A program made the translations under genes and the position numbers. Below the pieces are notes generated by a model. That model saw only the letters and a program-made list of their open reading frames with translations. It made no database searches and was not told the origin of the DNA. Shown here one piece after another: positions 33,784-45,300 of a stretch of 64,000 nt of DNA. Source of the stretch: Hyparrhenia diplandra (taxonomy: Eukaryota; Streptophyta; Magnoliopsida; Poales; Poaceae); NCBI GenBank assembly GCA_015847255.1, contig JADLZK010009272.1, positions 186,001 to 250,000 on the forward strand. Direction: 5' to 3'. How positions within the stretch are numbered: the stretch's first letter is position 1; every line of letters begins with the position of its first letter.

Positions 33784-36115
33784 TTTTTTTTTAGACCAAA
33801 GGCATAAGCCCAGCTTTTATAGAAAGCTTATCACAGGTAGACACAAATTACGCTGGGGTTGCCAGCTTACAAGATCGAGAATTCGTCCCGCAGGACCTAC
33901 ACAAAGGGAAAGAACCCCAGTCCCTCTCAAACTGAACAAACAACCGAAAGAAAAAGTACATAAGCCAGCTGAGTCTGAACTCAGTGAGCAGCAGTTATGT
34001 GCGCAGCCCTTCCTTCAGCTTGTTCAACGTGTCCTCCCTTCTCGCCGATTGTCTTGTTGACAGAGCTGTCCACTGGTTCAACAGCCCCAGGGCCTGGAAC
34101 GCCACCTGCTTAGTGGATTTGATAATCATGTCAGAAAACACTAAGTCATTTCTGGTCTTCCACAGAGCCCACCCCACAGCCCCCATAATCCCCCCAAAGT
34201 AATTCTCTACTATCAGTGCAATTATATGTGTTAAGCATGTCTTGGAAGGAAGAGATGGGTGTTGGGATTTTTTGCCGCTCAAGGCTGTCCCTAACCCAAC
34301 ACCAAGTCACTACGGCGCAAGGACATTGAAAGAGCAAGTGATCAATTGATTCCTCCTGCTCGCAGAATTTACAGAACTCAGCTTCATTCCAGTTTCTCTT
34401 CCTCAGTTGCTGAACTGTTTGAACATTGTCATGCCAGGCCATCCACAAGAAATTTCTAACTTTCAGAGGAATTTTGACCCCCCACATTTCCACCATTTGT
34501 TTGTCAGTCACTCCTGGATTGGTGATATATCTGTACATGCTCCTGGTAGAAAATTTACCTGAATGCTCAAGTTTCCAGGTTACTCTATCCTGCTCCTCAT
34601 TTAGTGCCACCTCCACAAGCAATTCTTGGAGAACTGTCCATTCCTCTTGGACTGCCTCCCCAAATCTCCTCCAATAGCTTAGTTGCCAATCACACTGATT
34701 GGCTTCATACACTGAGATATTCTGATCAAAACATATTTTGTACATGTTTGGGCACAGAGTCTTGAGAGGGACCTCCCCCAGCCAAATGTCCTCCCAGAAT
34801 CTAGTGCCTTTGCCATTCCCTACAATATGAGCTTTCCCTCTCTCATACCAGTTTTTAACTAAGTGTAATCCCTGCCAGAATTGAGAAGTACCCCCACTTT
34901 TAGTTTGGCAAAAACCTTTACCTTTAAGATATTTCCTTCTAAGTAGATTCATGCACATGTTGTCCTCACCATTTTCAAGACTGAAAATCCATTTACATAG
35001 CATGGCAATGTTCATAGCTCCGGTATCTATGAAACCTAAACCCCCAAAGTCCTTAGGTTTGTCAAGTGCATCCCACTTAATCATGTGGAATTTCTTTTTT
35101 CCCCCACACCTTCCCAGAAAAAGTTGCTTCTGTGTGTGTCAAATCTCTGGTGATTCCCTTCATAAAGATGATAGAAACCTATGGAGAGTACATAGGCAAG
35201 CTGGTTAGGCTGGAGTTGATCAAAATGGATTTTCCCCCAGATGTAAGATGACCACACTTCCAGGTTTGTAACCTTTTCTCCATTTTATCAGCTGCTCCCC
35301 CTAGTTCAGCTTTGGATAATCTCCTGTCACTGATCGGTAGACCTAAGTAGGTTAAAAGGAAACTCCCCAACTTGTAGTTGAAAATATCAGCCACTCTTTG
35401 ACTTTGCTCTGTTGAAAGCCCTTCAGCATATATCTCACTCTTTGAGTAATTTATTTTCATACCTGACAACTCTTCATAACAAAGCAACAGGAATTTCAGA
35501 TTCACCATATTTTCCTCCTCATATTGGATGAACACCACTGTATCGTCATCATATTGTAAGTGAGTTAAACCCCCATCCACTAAATCGGACACACCCCCTT
35601 GAGGAAAACCATTCTCACACTGGTTGTAGTCAGGATTTCGGAAAGAGCATCTGCTACTAGATTAAACAACAGTGGAGAAAGGGGATCCCCCTGTCTCAAC
35701 CCTTTGTAGCTTCCGAAAAAATTCCCAAGTTCACCATTAAGGTTTCTTCGCCACTCTTCCCCCTATCTTCGCTTTCATCATCCAAATCAATCCACTTTTG
35801 GTCAAATTTCTTCCTCTTTAGGACATCTTGAAGAAACTTCCAATTGACTCTATCATAAGCTTTTTCAAAGTCCAATTTTAGGATAACCCCCGTCTTCTTT
35901 TCGACTCTTAACTCATGGAGAATCTCATGAATCACTAAAACACCATCCAGAATATATCTCCTAGGAATAAAAGTTATGCAGTTCTCACTAATGGCTTTAT
36001 TGATTACGAATTCAATCTACTAGTAAGAACTTTGGTGATAATTTTGTAAATGACATTTAACAAGCAAATGGGTCTAAATTGTTTAATTTGATTGGCACCT
36101 TTCACTTTGATTAAC
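33784..36115 (-). mobile_element. 5'-truncated L1-type LINE
   Basis: The poly-A tail is the plus-strand T-run 33,784-33,792. The coding remnant on the minus strand covers reverse transcriptase to the C-terminal zinc-binding domain. The 5' end stops within RT, at a point where the minus strand reads VKGANQIKQFRPICLLNVIY (about 36,110), so ORF1 and the endonuclease are lost. The tail text TTTTTTTAGACCA is shared with the ORF1-only element at 19,926. No clear target duplication was found. Confidence 0.85.
33995..36115 (-). pseudogene. LINE reverse transcriptase ORF2 remnant
   Basis: RT motifs in order on the minus strand are KQFRPICLLNVIYKIITKVL (about 36,100-36,030), then GVILKLDFEKAYDRVNWKFL (35,890-35,830, motif A with Asp) and LTHLQYDDDTVVF (35,580-35,540, motif C, usually YADD). 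KINYSKSEI follows, then the connection AADKMEKRLQTWK...LTSGGKSILINS. The C-terminal zf-RVT domain (35,084-34,146) has VTWKLEHSGKFSTRSMYRYI, WGVKIPLKVRNFLWMAWHDN and CKFCEQEESIDHLLFQCPCA. At least three frameshifts occur (about 35,940, 35,690 and 35,130-35,180). This enzyme copies LINE RNA at the nick site. Confidence 0.85.
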
Positions 36116-36541
36116 CTTTAGTCACTCAAAGTTAAACAATTTACCTTTAGTCACTTTGACATTTCCGGTTGTGCTGGCGACTAGCACTTGCATCCTTCTT
36201 GTTGGGAGCTTTGGGAAGCGTACAAGTTCATTAAGTACTTCGATACTTGATCTTCATGAAACTATCAATTTTAATATCGAGGAAGGCCAAAGTATCCTAG
36301 GCACTTTAGTATCTCTTAGGGGAGTTGTGGAAATTCTCCTTTGGTTAGGCGTCCGACTAAGGTCATCCTTACTAGTCCATTGTTGCAAGAGTTTCGATGT
36401 TATCGTCGGTTCCGCAACATACGAACTATTGTAGTAAGGCGTACTCGTAGCAACAAGTTTAAAAGTAGTTATCCTTACGTGGAGTTAAAATTTACGCTAA
36501 CCCGCATTTCATCCTATGGACAAGCTCGGCTCGATACCACT
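36116..36541 (-). mobile_element. Leader and primer-binding site of a gypsy element
   Basis: On the minus strand GTGGTATCGAGCCGAGC (36,526-36,540), next to the LTR end, is a Met-tRNA-type primer site (TGGTATCAGAGCC with one base missing). The leader continues to about 36,150, where it meets the truncated LINE. A 13-base text, ACCTTTAGTCACT, occurs twice here (36,115 and 36,141). No gag remains. Confidence 0.6.
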
Positions 36542-36901
36542 CTGTCATGCCCCACTTTCAATGGGTCAGAATCACACGTGTTTGCGCGAGGATCATGCCA
36601 CAAACACGTCTATTAGTCACGTATAATGGTAGACAGAAATAATAATAATAATCTGAGCTTAATAAATATAGGATAGAAAGGGGCTTATAGTGGCGACGAA
36701 GGGTCACCAAGCCGGGTTACAATATCAGAGTTGGCCAACCGAGAAGCGGTGGATTAACTATGACACTGCGCCGTACTCCACAGGCAGACTTGTGCATGGA
36801 TGAATTCTGGGCTTCAATATTCTTCTCCTAAGCAAACACTTCGCGAACTCCTACGATACGTTGTCCTCTACCTTGTCATCAATCTTACCTTCACATGTGC
36901 C

Positions 36902-37060
36902 CGAGGGCGGATCCATGGGGGGGCTGCCGGCTGTAGCCCCCGGGAGGCACAATTCCCATGCAAATTACTATACTTAGCCATCAAACCACCATTAAGTTTG
37001 TTGATTTTTGTTATATCTCCACTAAAAAGCCCCGGAGTCTATTCCCTGGCTCCGCCCCCG
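36902..37060. mobile_element. 159-bp hAT-type MITE
   Basis: The termini are CGAGGGCGGATCC and GGCTCCGCCCCCG (inverted, imperfect), of the CAGGGGCGGAGCC type seen in grass hAT MITEs. The flanks CATGTGCC (36,894-36,901) and CATGTGCT (37,061-37,068) form an 8-bp target duplication with one mismatch. It is inserted in LTR1. Confidence 0.75.
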
Positions 37061-39290
37061 CATGTGCTGATATCTATAAAATAGAGGGGTGAGTACAAAC
37101 GTATTCAAAGAAGTCCCAACCGGGGTTGTAATTATTAAGGGTTTGGGCCCTAGCGCAGTCTCTAAAACTGCTCTTGCTAGTTCCCGGGTTATCTCATGTC
37201 TTCACTGTCATGGCACCACAGATTAGTCATCATTAGTATGTTTCTAATCATAGATGTCCGGCCTAGCACTTGCCCATTCCAAGCACGTGGCTATTTGAAT
37301 AGATTCAATTAACTCTGCAGAGGTTGTACACTTTCCCCACACGATAGGCATTGTCTACACCACGGCCAATGGTTCGACAGGCCTAACGAGATCCGTACCC
37401 GCTTGGGTGCTACCCTAGGTATATTGGTATAATCCTCACCATGACTTCTCAGGGGTTGGAAAGGATGACGCATCATCCTAGACAATATGGTGATACCAAA
37501 TCACCCACGCTTTACAGGTAATACCTCATTACCCAACCTATACTGTCAAACACCATTCTCATTTCATAAATCATTAATCTATACATTCACGGCGTCACCA
37601 TGACCGAAAATAACATACGCGGAGGATCACATAGCAACCACGCCAACCAGACCATGGGGCCACTCTCCCCATGTCTGCTCCTGATAGGTCGTTTGCCTAC
37701 ACCGGCCATCTTGGCTCAAAACTATACCTCAACCCAACGGGGTGTGGAATCAATCCGCCCCATCCCGGCGTGTGGCTGTACGTAATATCACACTAGGTAG
37801 AAGGTCTATGAACCGGTCCTTAGGGAGGTGAGTATCTCTCCGCGGGACTTATGCCCGAGTGTGATTGGTCCACCTCCATGTAGACTATCACCACTCACCT
37901 TTTGGTTGGGTTCATCTTATCATTATTATTTATATTAACAATCATGGCTATTATCGTATGTCCGCAAGATCTCATCAACAACTGGGCACCTAGCCCTTCA
38001 AATAACTCGAGCACTCAACTCCTCAACAACATTGGGCACACAACCATCATCAAAATCGAGCACCTAGCTCCTCATCATCATATCTCATAAGCGCATACGA
38101 TAATAGCCCATGATATCTTCTCAATTAATCATCATTATTATCATTGCTTAATTATAGGTCATGATTTAGGGGGTAAGGACTTGCCAGGGGAGGTTCTTAC
38201 TAATCAAGCACTAAGATCGAACGCTCCTAGCTTTGTTCGATGGGAAGCTCCCAACGGTCGCCGAAAGCTACTAGCGACTGGGCGATAAAACCTAGCTCGA
38301 ACTATGGCACACAAGACAAACATAGAATATTATGGTGGCAATGGGTTAGATGCATAGAGCTAGATTTTAGATGAATTATGGAAGTCGTTTTCGCGAAACG
38401 GAGTTAATTTGCATGAGATATGGATTTTATAATATTAATCCCTAATTAAATCATTAGGGTAATATTATAATATAATTTTATCATGTAATAAAATTGTAAT
38501 AATTACATGATAAAATTCTATAAATCAAATAATGAATTTACAAATTTTTCGGGAATATTTTCGACACGGGAAATGGTACTTATAATATCCCGTACAACAA
38601 TCGTGGGTCTAGCAATTACATTGGTGTACACGTAAACGCCTCCCACGCCAGGTGCCACGCGGGTCCATGTGGACGCCACGGTGGCGATACATGTGCGCCC
38701 ACGTGGCGCATGTGCCCCCTAACCGTAGGTGACGGTGGGAAACGGAGGGTCGACGTGTTGGCTCCTCATTGGACCCCCGTCTTGACGCTAGCCGAGGTAA
38801 TAGGACGACGCCGGGTCGCTCACCCATCCGCCGTGCTCAGGCGGCCGGAAGCCGGCCGCTCACGGAATACCTCACCCATGCTCGGCTCCCCACGAGTGTG
38901 TCGTCCGGGTCGCCGTGTCATCCCGGTTGCGTTGACCGGCACCATGGCAGCGGAGGAAGCCTTCTTCCTCGATGGCGGCGATCGCGACGGCACTTGGTGG
39001 CGGCGCCGTGTGAACTCTGAGCTGCACAAAGACTACGTCGAGGGAAAATAGGGGGAAACAAAAGAGAAGGGAATAGGCGACTTGTCGGACTCACCAATTG
39101 AGCCTCGCGGCGACGGACTTGACTGGAACACCTTGACCTAATCCCGGCGGCGGCGGCGGCAAGTTTGGGGGAAATTCCTATGACGAGTGGAGGCGAGAGG
39201 GGAAGGAAGTGGAGGAGAGCACCGAGCATTCTCAATCACCGCGGAGCATGAGGTGGTTGGCGAGCTCGATTGAGGGCTCTTTGGGGTGGT

Positions 39291-39298
39291 ATTTATAG
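39291..39298 (-). promoter_or_regulatory. TATA box of LTR1
   Basis: The plus-strand ATTTATAG is CTATAAAT on the minus strand. It lies about 1.33 kb into the LTR, at the edge of the GC-rich block, where transcription of a minus-strand element would begin. Confidence 0.45.
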
Positions 39299-40623
39299 GC
39301 CGCCGCGGGGAGGGTCGCCGGCGAGATCTTTTTCCCACCGCGGTGATATTTTTCGACCGTCCCTCCCGTGCTTGTGGACTCGAGCCGGGGTGCTCCACCA
39401 TGCGGGATGCGTCGTGCTCGCCTCTAGTGAGCTGGACGACATTGGGTTGCTCGCCCTCTGGCAAACCGCCGCCCGCCATGGTCGCTGTGCCGGCACTTCG
39501 GCGGCGGTGGGACTGTGGGTGTTGACTCCGCCCTTGGCGCGCACCATCTCGGCAGAGAAAGGCGACATTGTTTTGGCACCGCGTGTCCGCCGTGGTGAGC
39601 TGGCTCGCATCTCGCCATATCGGGGACGCCCGGGCGGTGCGCTGGCAAGTTCACCGATGGTCCTGTGTGGGTTGACGCCGCCGCTATGCGTGTCTTCATG
39701 CTCCTTTGGAGCCCGTGGCGGTCGTTGTACGCCGGTCGCCATCGTACTCGCCGATCATGGGAATAGCGAGGGGTGCCGGGGGGCTCGTGTGGCGCCGTCA
39801 CCATCGCGAGGATGAAGACGACGTTGGCGTGGGGCCCGGTGGTCGATGAGGTGGGAAAGGAGCGGGGGCTCGCGGTGCCGGGCCGTCTTTTCCCCCTCGC
39901 CCATGGGCTGGCCCGCCCGGTGGGAAAGAGGAAAGGAGATGGTGGGTCGGGCGGGGAAGGAAGGGAGGAAGTTTGAGCCCGAGCTCCTTCCCGATTTCCT
40001 TTTCTTTTCTATTTCCTTTTCCCTATTCTTTCTCTTACTTCTTCTCCCTAATATCTTATGTGTGTAAATATATATATTGGAAATGTTTGTACAAGCACTC
40101 ATTTAACATTCTCATGCTTTTCGTTCATGAAAATATTTATTCATTTGTACTTGTACAAACATATGTATATATAGGTGCACACACTCTTCCCCTATTTCAT
40201 TATCTCATGTGTGATATATGTACATACATATATTTTATAAATATTTCCACAAGCACGCTTATATTCCCATGACTTATTTGTCAAGAATATTTATTAATGG
40301 TGCTTAGTGAAAAAATATATATATACATACATATTTTGGTACACGCGTGTCTTGAGGTTTATTATTCCCGAGAGAAAAATTTGTAAACCATTTCTCATGC
40401 AATATCTTCCATAATTAAAATCTTGAACTTACCTTGCATCCTTGGTCACCATAAAGCTCAACAAGCAACATGCAAAGGGACCTTATTTTCTATATGGTAG
40501 GATTTTAAATGTAGGTTTTCGAAAGCAGGGTTTCGGTTCGGAAATTAAATCAAGTTTTTGTTGTAATTCAAAAGTTCAAATTTTTAGTGAATTTTAAAAT
40601 GATGCAAAAACACGGGTGTTACA

Positions 40624-42379
40624 AATCTACCCCCACTTAGATGAATCTCGTCCCCGAGATTCCAAGTCTACAGAGGGAAGGTCCTAGCTAAGGCCTAAGG
40701 GAGAGAGATAGAGAGAGAGGGGAAGCTTTCCATTGCTTACGTCTTTGTCTTTACCGAGCCTCTAGCATCATCGTGCTACTCTATTACTAGGGCAACACGA
40801 TACTGTGGAGGGCATGCCTTCTACTGTTTAATGATTACTGCCGCTTTTACCCCGTCTGCTTGATCTTGGATTGTTGTTGAAATCTTCGGGTCTTCTTCGT
40901 CGCCTACCCCACTTAGAGGATTTGTTCTTCTAGTGTCTTTAGTCTTCTCGGTGTCTTCGGGGTGCTTGTCTTCTCGCGCGTGTCCTCTTGCTTGTTCCTT
41001 TGTGGTCTCCTCGGTGTACTTCACTTTGTCTTGCTTCTTTTACGGGTGATCGTCATCAGGTACTTAGGATTTCATTTCTCGTTTGAAACCCTAAGTTTTC
41101 TGTTGCTCTTTATTTTCTCGTCTCAGCCCATTTCCATATTTCTCTGTTCCTTCTTGTTCTCGCCCAATTCATTCTTTCTCCTTCTTATTTTCGCCTATTT
41201 GTATTTTTTGTCCTTCTTTTGCATATAGAACTACCCCACTTAGAAAAATTTCTACTTATTATTTGCTCTGTGGCTTTTTATGCTTAGGCACCCGTCAAAA
41301 TTTCTTTGTCGGCACTCGCATATTGATTGTGGATCAAGCATGCGGATTCTGATTACTCTAGGGAGATTACAACAATAGAGCAGAAAGGAAATGCTACTCT
41401 ACGGTTACACCTCCCTTGGGAGTGGTGGTCCTACAACATCGGTCATGGTGGCTTCTGCTTCGGCTTCTGCAGGTCGGGTACTTGGCTCCATGCTGGGGGC
41501 TTCTTCTCTTGGTGGTGCCTGACTGAGTGGCAGGGGTGGTCCTTCTTGTCGATCTTCTGCCGGTGATGGTGGCCTGGTGGAATTCGTTCTTCTTCTGGTG
41601 AAGGGGTTGGCAAACATCCCCCCGTGGTTGTAGGTTCGGCTAGGCCATGGCGTGTCTTCTGCATCTTGGTTGGATGGCGATGTGGGTGTCCCTCAATTCT
41701 CGGACGTGTTGCTCCTAAATGGCCCTTAGGGTCTCGGCAAGTGTAACCTCTCGGCGGGAGGCCGTGGCGACTTGCTCTCTTGCGTGGGTGTGCTCGGTGA
41801 GAGAAGTCGAACGTAGCATTCAGCTCGTTCGCTCGACGGATCGAGGCTTCTCATGGCGGTGTCCTATCGGTCGCACGCTCATCGAGAGCGAGCATGTAGG
41901 ATAGCAGGTGCTTGATGACGGGGCTGCCTTCTAGACCTTGCAGGCTTTCCAAGCAAGCAACCCAGGCAGGGTGATTCTTTCCTTCTGGTGGCAGGTACCT
42001 CATGGGGGTGCGGGCGATGGGCTCCTTGTAGATCTGGCAAAGGCGGTGGAGTGCCTTGTGTGCGACAGCTTGGTAGGTGTCGGGGAAGCGAAAACCAATG
42101 GCGGTCGTGCTCCGGTCTTTAGTGATGGCGGGGTAGTCTTGGCTCTTGGCGATGTAGACGGTGACTTCGCGGCGATGGGTGCCACGCTCTTCGCACTCAC
42201 TGCCCTCATACTCGGGGAGTTCTCGGATGCCAAGGTTCTGTGTGGTGTGATGGAGAAGTTGGGAAAATCCAGGGGTGTTGATGCACTGGTTGCTAACCCA
42301 AGTGCCGGCCATCTTGGTGGTGGTTCGCGGGGTGTGGATGGCAAAGAGTGAGATGGTAGAGGGGGTCAAGTGGAGGTCG
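40624..42379 (-). mobile_element. 3' internal region of a gypsy element upstream of LTR1
   Basis: The minus strand runs from an extra ORF through ~1.2 kb of pyrimidine-biased plus-strand (purine-biased minus-strand) sequence into the polypurine tract at 40,624-40,638. Pol is absent. The region is cut at its upstream end by the next LTR. The plus-strand GAGAGAGA run (40,701-40,720) is part of it. Confidence 0.55.
41851..42369 (-). CDS. Extra ORF of unknown function in a gypsy 3' region
   Basis: The 172-aa open frame on the element's sense strand lies between the (missing) pol and the 3' LTR, the place where extra or env-like ORFs sit in plant gypsy elements. It contains TAIGFRFPDTYQAVAHKALH, RLCQIYKEPIARTPMRYLPP and HPAWVACLESLQ...LLSYMLALDE. 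This organisation resembles accessory ORFs I recall from grass gypsy elements annotated only as unclassified transposon protein. No transmembrane segment or signal peptide is seen, so it is not a typical Env. Overlapping frames on both strands are also open, so GC bias may explain part of the openness. Its start is probably lost, because the adjacent LTR begins within ~20 bases. Confidence 0.45.
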   Translation of the reverse strand: MTPSTISLFAIHTPRTTTKMAGTWVSNQCINTPGFSQLLHHTTQNLGIRELPEYEGSECEERGTHRREVTVYIAKSQDYPAITKDRSTTAIGFRFPDTYQAVAHKALHRLCQIYKEPIARTPMRYLPPEGKNHPAWVACLESLQGLEGSPVIKHLLSYMLALDERATDRTPP

Positions 42380-45300
42380 TGAGACAGAGCCGACCAATTT
42401 ATAAGAAATCAAGTATAATTCGCAATTACCGAAGCAATCGCAGTCTACACTTGAGTCCATATAAACCCGGTATTCCAGAAATCTCAGAGTGATTTCAAAC
42501 TCATCAACAACACAACCAAGATCGTTGAGCTCAGTAGTTCCAATCCGCAGGTATCTCAAACCAAATTCATTTATATTATAATCAGAGTGCGATGTACACA
42601 TTTATTTGAAAGGACTTCAGAGTGCGGAAGCAATAGCTTTCGAAAGCAAAATAGTTGTACAGCGGAAATCAAAATAAAATAGATAGTGCCAATATGATGT
42701 CACCCCGTAATAGCATGAGACAAGGAAATATGGAGATTGCCATGCCCTAGGCATTACTCTTCAACCACAAAGACATCACAACGGGCAAGAATCATGCTAG
42801 ACGGATCACCCGCAATGTGGGAATTAACCTGTGAGTACTCAATTGTACTCCGCAAGACTTACCCGTCTTAAACCAGAAAATAAGGAAAAGACTCCAAAGG
42901 ATTATGCTTGGCTTTATCTGGAGCTGGCTGACTCACATTTATTTGAGAAATAAAGTTGGTTAATGCGCCTACACATACTACTCAGGTTCTCCCAAGTTAA
43001 AAGGTTATTATTACTTACATAACCATAAGTCCTGTATAGTCAAGATTAAAACATATGCTCAGCGATATATATATAACAAATATAAGTAACTGGATCAACA
43101 TTTTAACATCAGTAGCATGAATAAGAATAACCATTATTGTGATATTAAGACTACAGTGCCGCGGAAGCATCCGGGGTTCTCACTATCCAGGAGAGATGGC
43201 GATTCGAATCGACATCGGCCACCGGGCGAATACCCTGTCATAAACCGGGCCTACTAGATCATAGGTAGGACCCGATCACTCCCAAGACGTTAGGGGACGT
43301 AAAGTCTCGGACTGTCGGCAACCCCCCCTCTCGAGCCACCAAGTGAGCAGCAACGAAAACGACGCCAGGCGCCTCTCGCTTGCGCCCGATCAAACCCAAC
43401 CGACCACGCCTAGGAGGGACGTTAAGCGCACGGTACCGCCCCTAGCATTCTCACGAGCTTCGTGGCTCACGACCCGACGGAGCCTACTATATGAATAGGT
43501 ACGTTCAACTTCCGACCGCCTTCCGACAAAGTATCAGACCTTAATTGATCAGATGGAAAGACCACAATATCCATCCAATCTCACATGTTTTATTAGTCTA
43601 GTTCTCAGCAGCAGACTTGTTAACCACCAACGTGATTAACCCAACAACAATCCTCACGAGTGACCGAAAATCACTGTCTACTGCAATCATGATAACTGAG
43701 CATTTATTTAACCTAGACTCCTACATAGGATGGGCAACAACTTCAGCAAGGATATCTGTGCATCAACGGTTTCAACCACTTCCTATACTTAATGCAGCAT
43801 TCATAAAAGGGACTCAACAAATTAATTCATAAAGCATAGGTAAGTTCAAGAAGCACCGGGGTAAGTTCAAAGCATGCACCGGGGCTTGCCTCAGAAATAG
43901 TAGGAAGAAGCTAGAGTCTTCCCGGAAGCTGGAGTCACGGTCCTCCTTCTCCTGTGGGGTCTTTTGGCTGCACTTCGAGACGATGAAGGTTGACCTGCTG
44001 CTCCTTGATCTCTTCCCAAACTAACTCCTCCGATCCTGATATGATGCATGCATATGCAAGACTGATTAATACCAATGCATAGAAACATGCTTGTATAAAA
44101 ATAAGGTAGAATGATGGATGAATGCATTATGATGAATGATACTAATAAGTGCATATCTCTTCTGTAGACACACCATTATTACTACACAAGAAACCCTAGA
44201 AATCTACATCAAGCAAACACCCTATTTCACTAAATGCTGAAAATGGCAGCTAGACATGCTGTCACTAAAACAGTCACACAGTGAGTTCTATAACTCTAAA
44301 AGCAGCAAACAAATACTCGTTGGAAAGCTAACGAAAATATCTGCAAAACATTCCATATCACCCCGACCTAATTCTGACATTAACAGCCTCGAAAACAGAG
44401 AAAACAGAGGCTGTGTTTTCCCACAGACTATAACTTACAACATCTACTATAAATCACTCAAGCATGCACTTCACCTAGAACTCTTCCAGCAAGCAAAACA
44501 AGTTACTATCTATCAAATAAACCTACTGGTCAAGCCAAAAGATAATCTAAAGCACATAAAATGATATGCCCTAGCAATCACTATACATGCACACTATAAA
44601 TCATATAAATGCTAGGAATAAAAATCTGCCAAACTGCCAAGCTTATCCAACAAAGCATACCAACAGGTCCTATCCATGCTAGGAACAACTAATAAAATTA
44701 TCAACTCACAATACTCTACTATAAACATGCATTTCTAGGCTAATTTCCATGCAACATAAATATGATAAATATGCAACCACCTTAGAAAATTCTACAAAAT
44801 TTACCAGAGCATCCTACTGGTCTCATATGCCTACCATAAAAATTTCAGAGCAAGAACATGCATAAATTGTCCTACACAAAAATGGCATGCTAGCACTAAA
44901 ACTAGGCATGAAAATGCTTTGTACTATGAAAAGCATGAAACTTCCTATCCATGAACATGAAATGCTTCATAACAGTAAGGAATGCATGTACAAAAATTAC
45001 CATGACAAAAACCCTAGTAATTATTTTTCTATGAATTTCCTAAGAAAACATGGTAAATAGCACATAAATCAAAAATCACATTTCATCAACAGAACATAGC
45101 ATGTATAATATTTTTCCTGCACTATGCATCCAAAAACAAGAACATTTTGTATAGGAACAACTATTTTATCATGCACCAAAAATTAGCTATGCATTTCCCT
45201 ATTTTCATGGCAATTAAAGCAATAAATCTAGATAAATATAAAAACTACCAGAAAACCTAATCTCATATTTTTCTACTGTAGATCTACTGACAAGGAGCAC

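Larger units (their letters stand above)
36543..40623 (-). repeat. 4.08-kb Ty3-gypsy LTR (LTR1), with a hAT MITE inside
   Basis: On the minus strand it begins TGTAACACCCGTG at 40,623 and ends GGGGCATGACA at 36,543. The primer site is beyond one end and the polypurine tract (AAGTGGGGGTAGATT, 40,624-40,638) beyond the other. Inside are the AACTCTGCAGAGGTTGTAC block (37,311), a GC-rich CACGTGG-rich block (38,640-39,980) and a TATA box (minus strand, 39,291-39,298). Many frames across the GC block are open on both strands but are overlapping LTR shadows without motifs. Confidence 0.75.

Noticed and set aside
33152..34060. 302-aa plus-strand open frame
   Set aside because: It crosses from an unassigned GC-rich segment into the antisense side of the L1 tail (T-run at 33,784). 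No domain is recognisable and the frame is not a plausible single protein.
38609..39815. Many overlapping 70-180-aa frames on both strands
   Set aside because: They fall in the GC-rich block of the 4.1-kb LTR. High GC keeps all frames open, and none has a motif.
41851..42369. Retroviral-type envelope gene
   Set aside because: The position fits, but there is no signal peptide, membrane anchor or cleavage site, so it is reported only as an ORF of unknown function.
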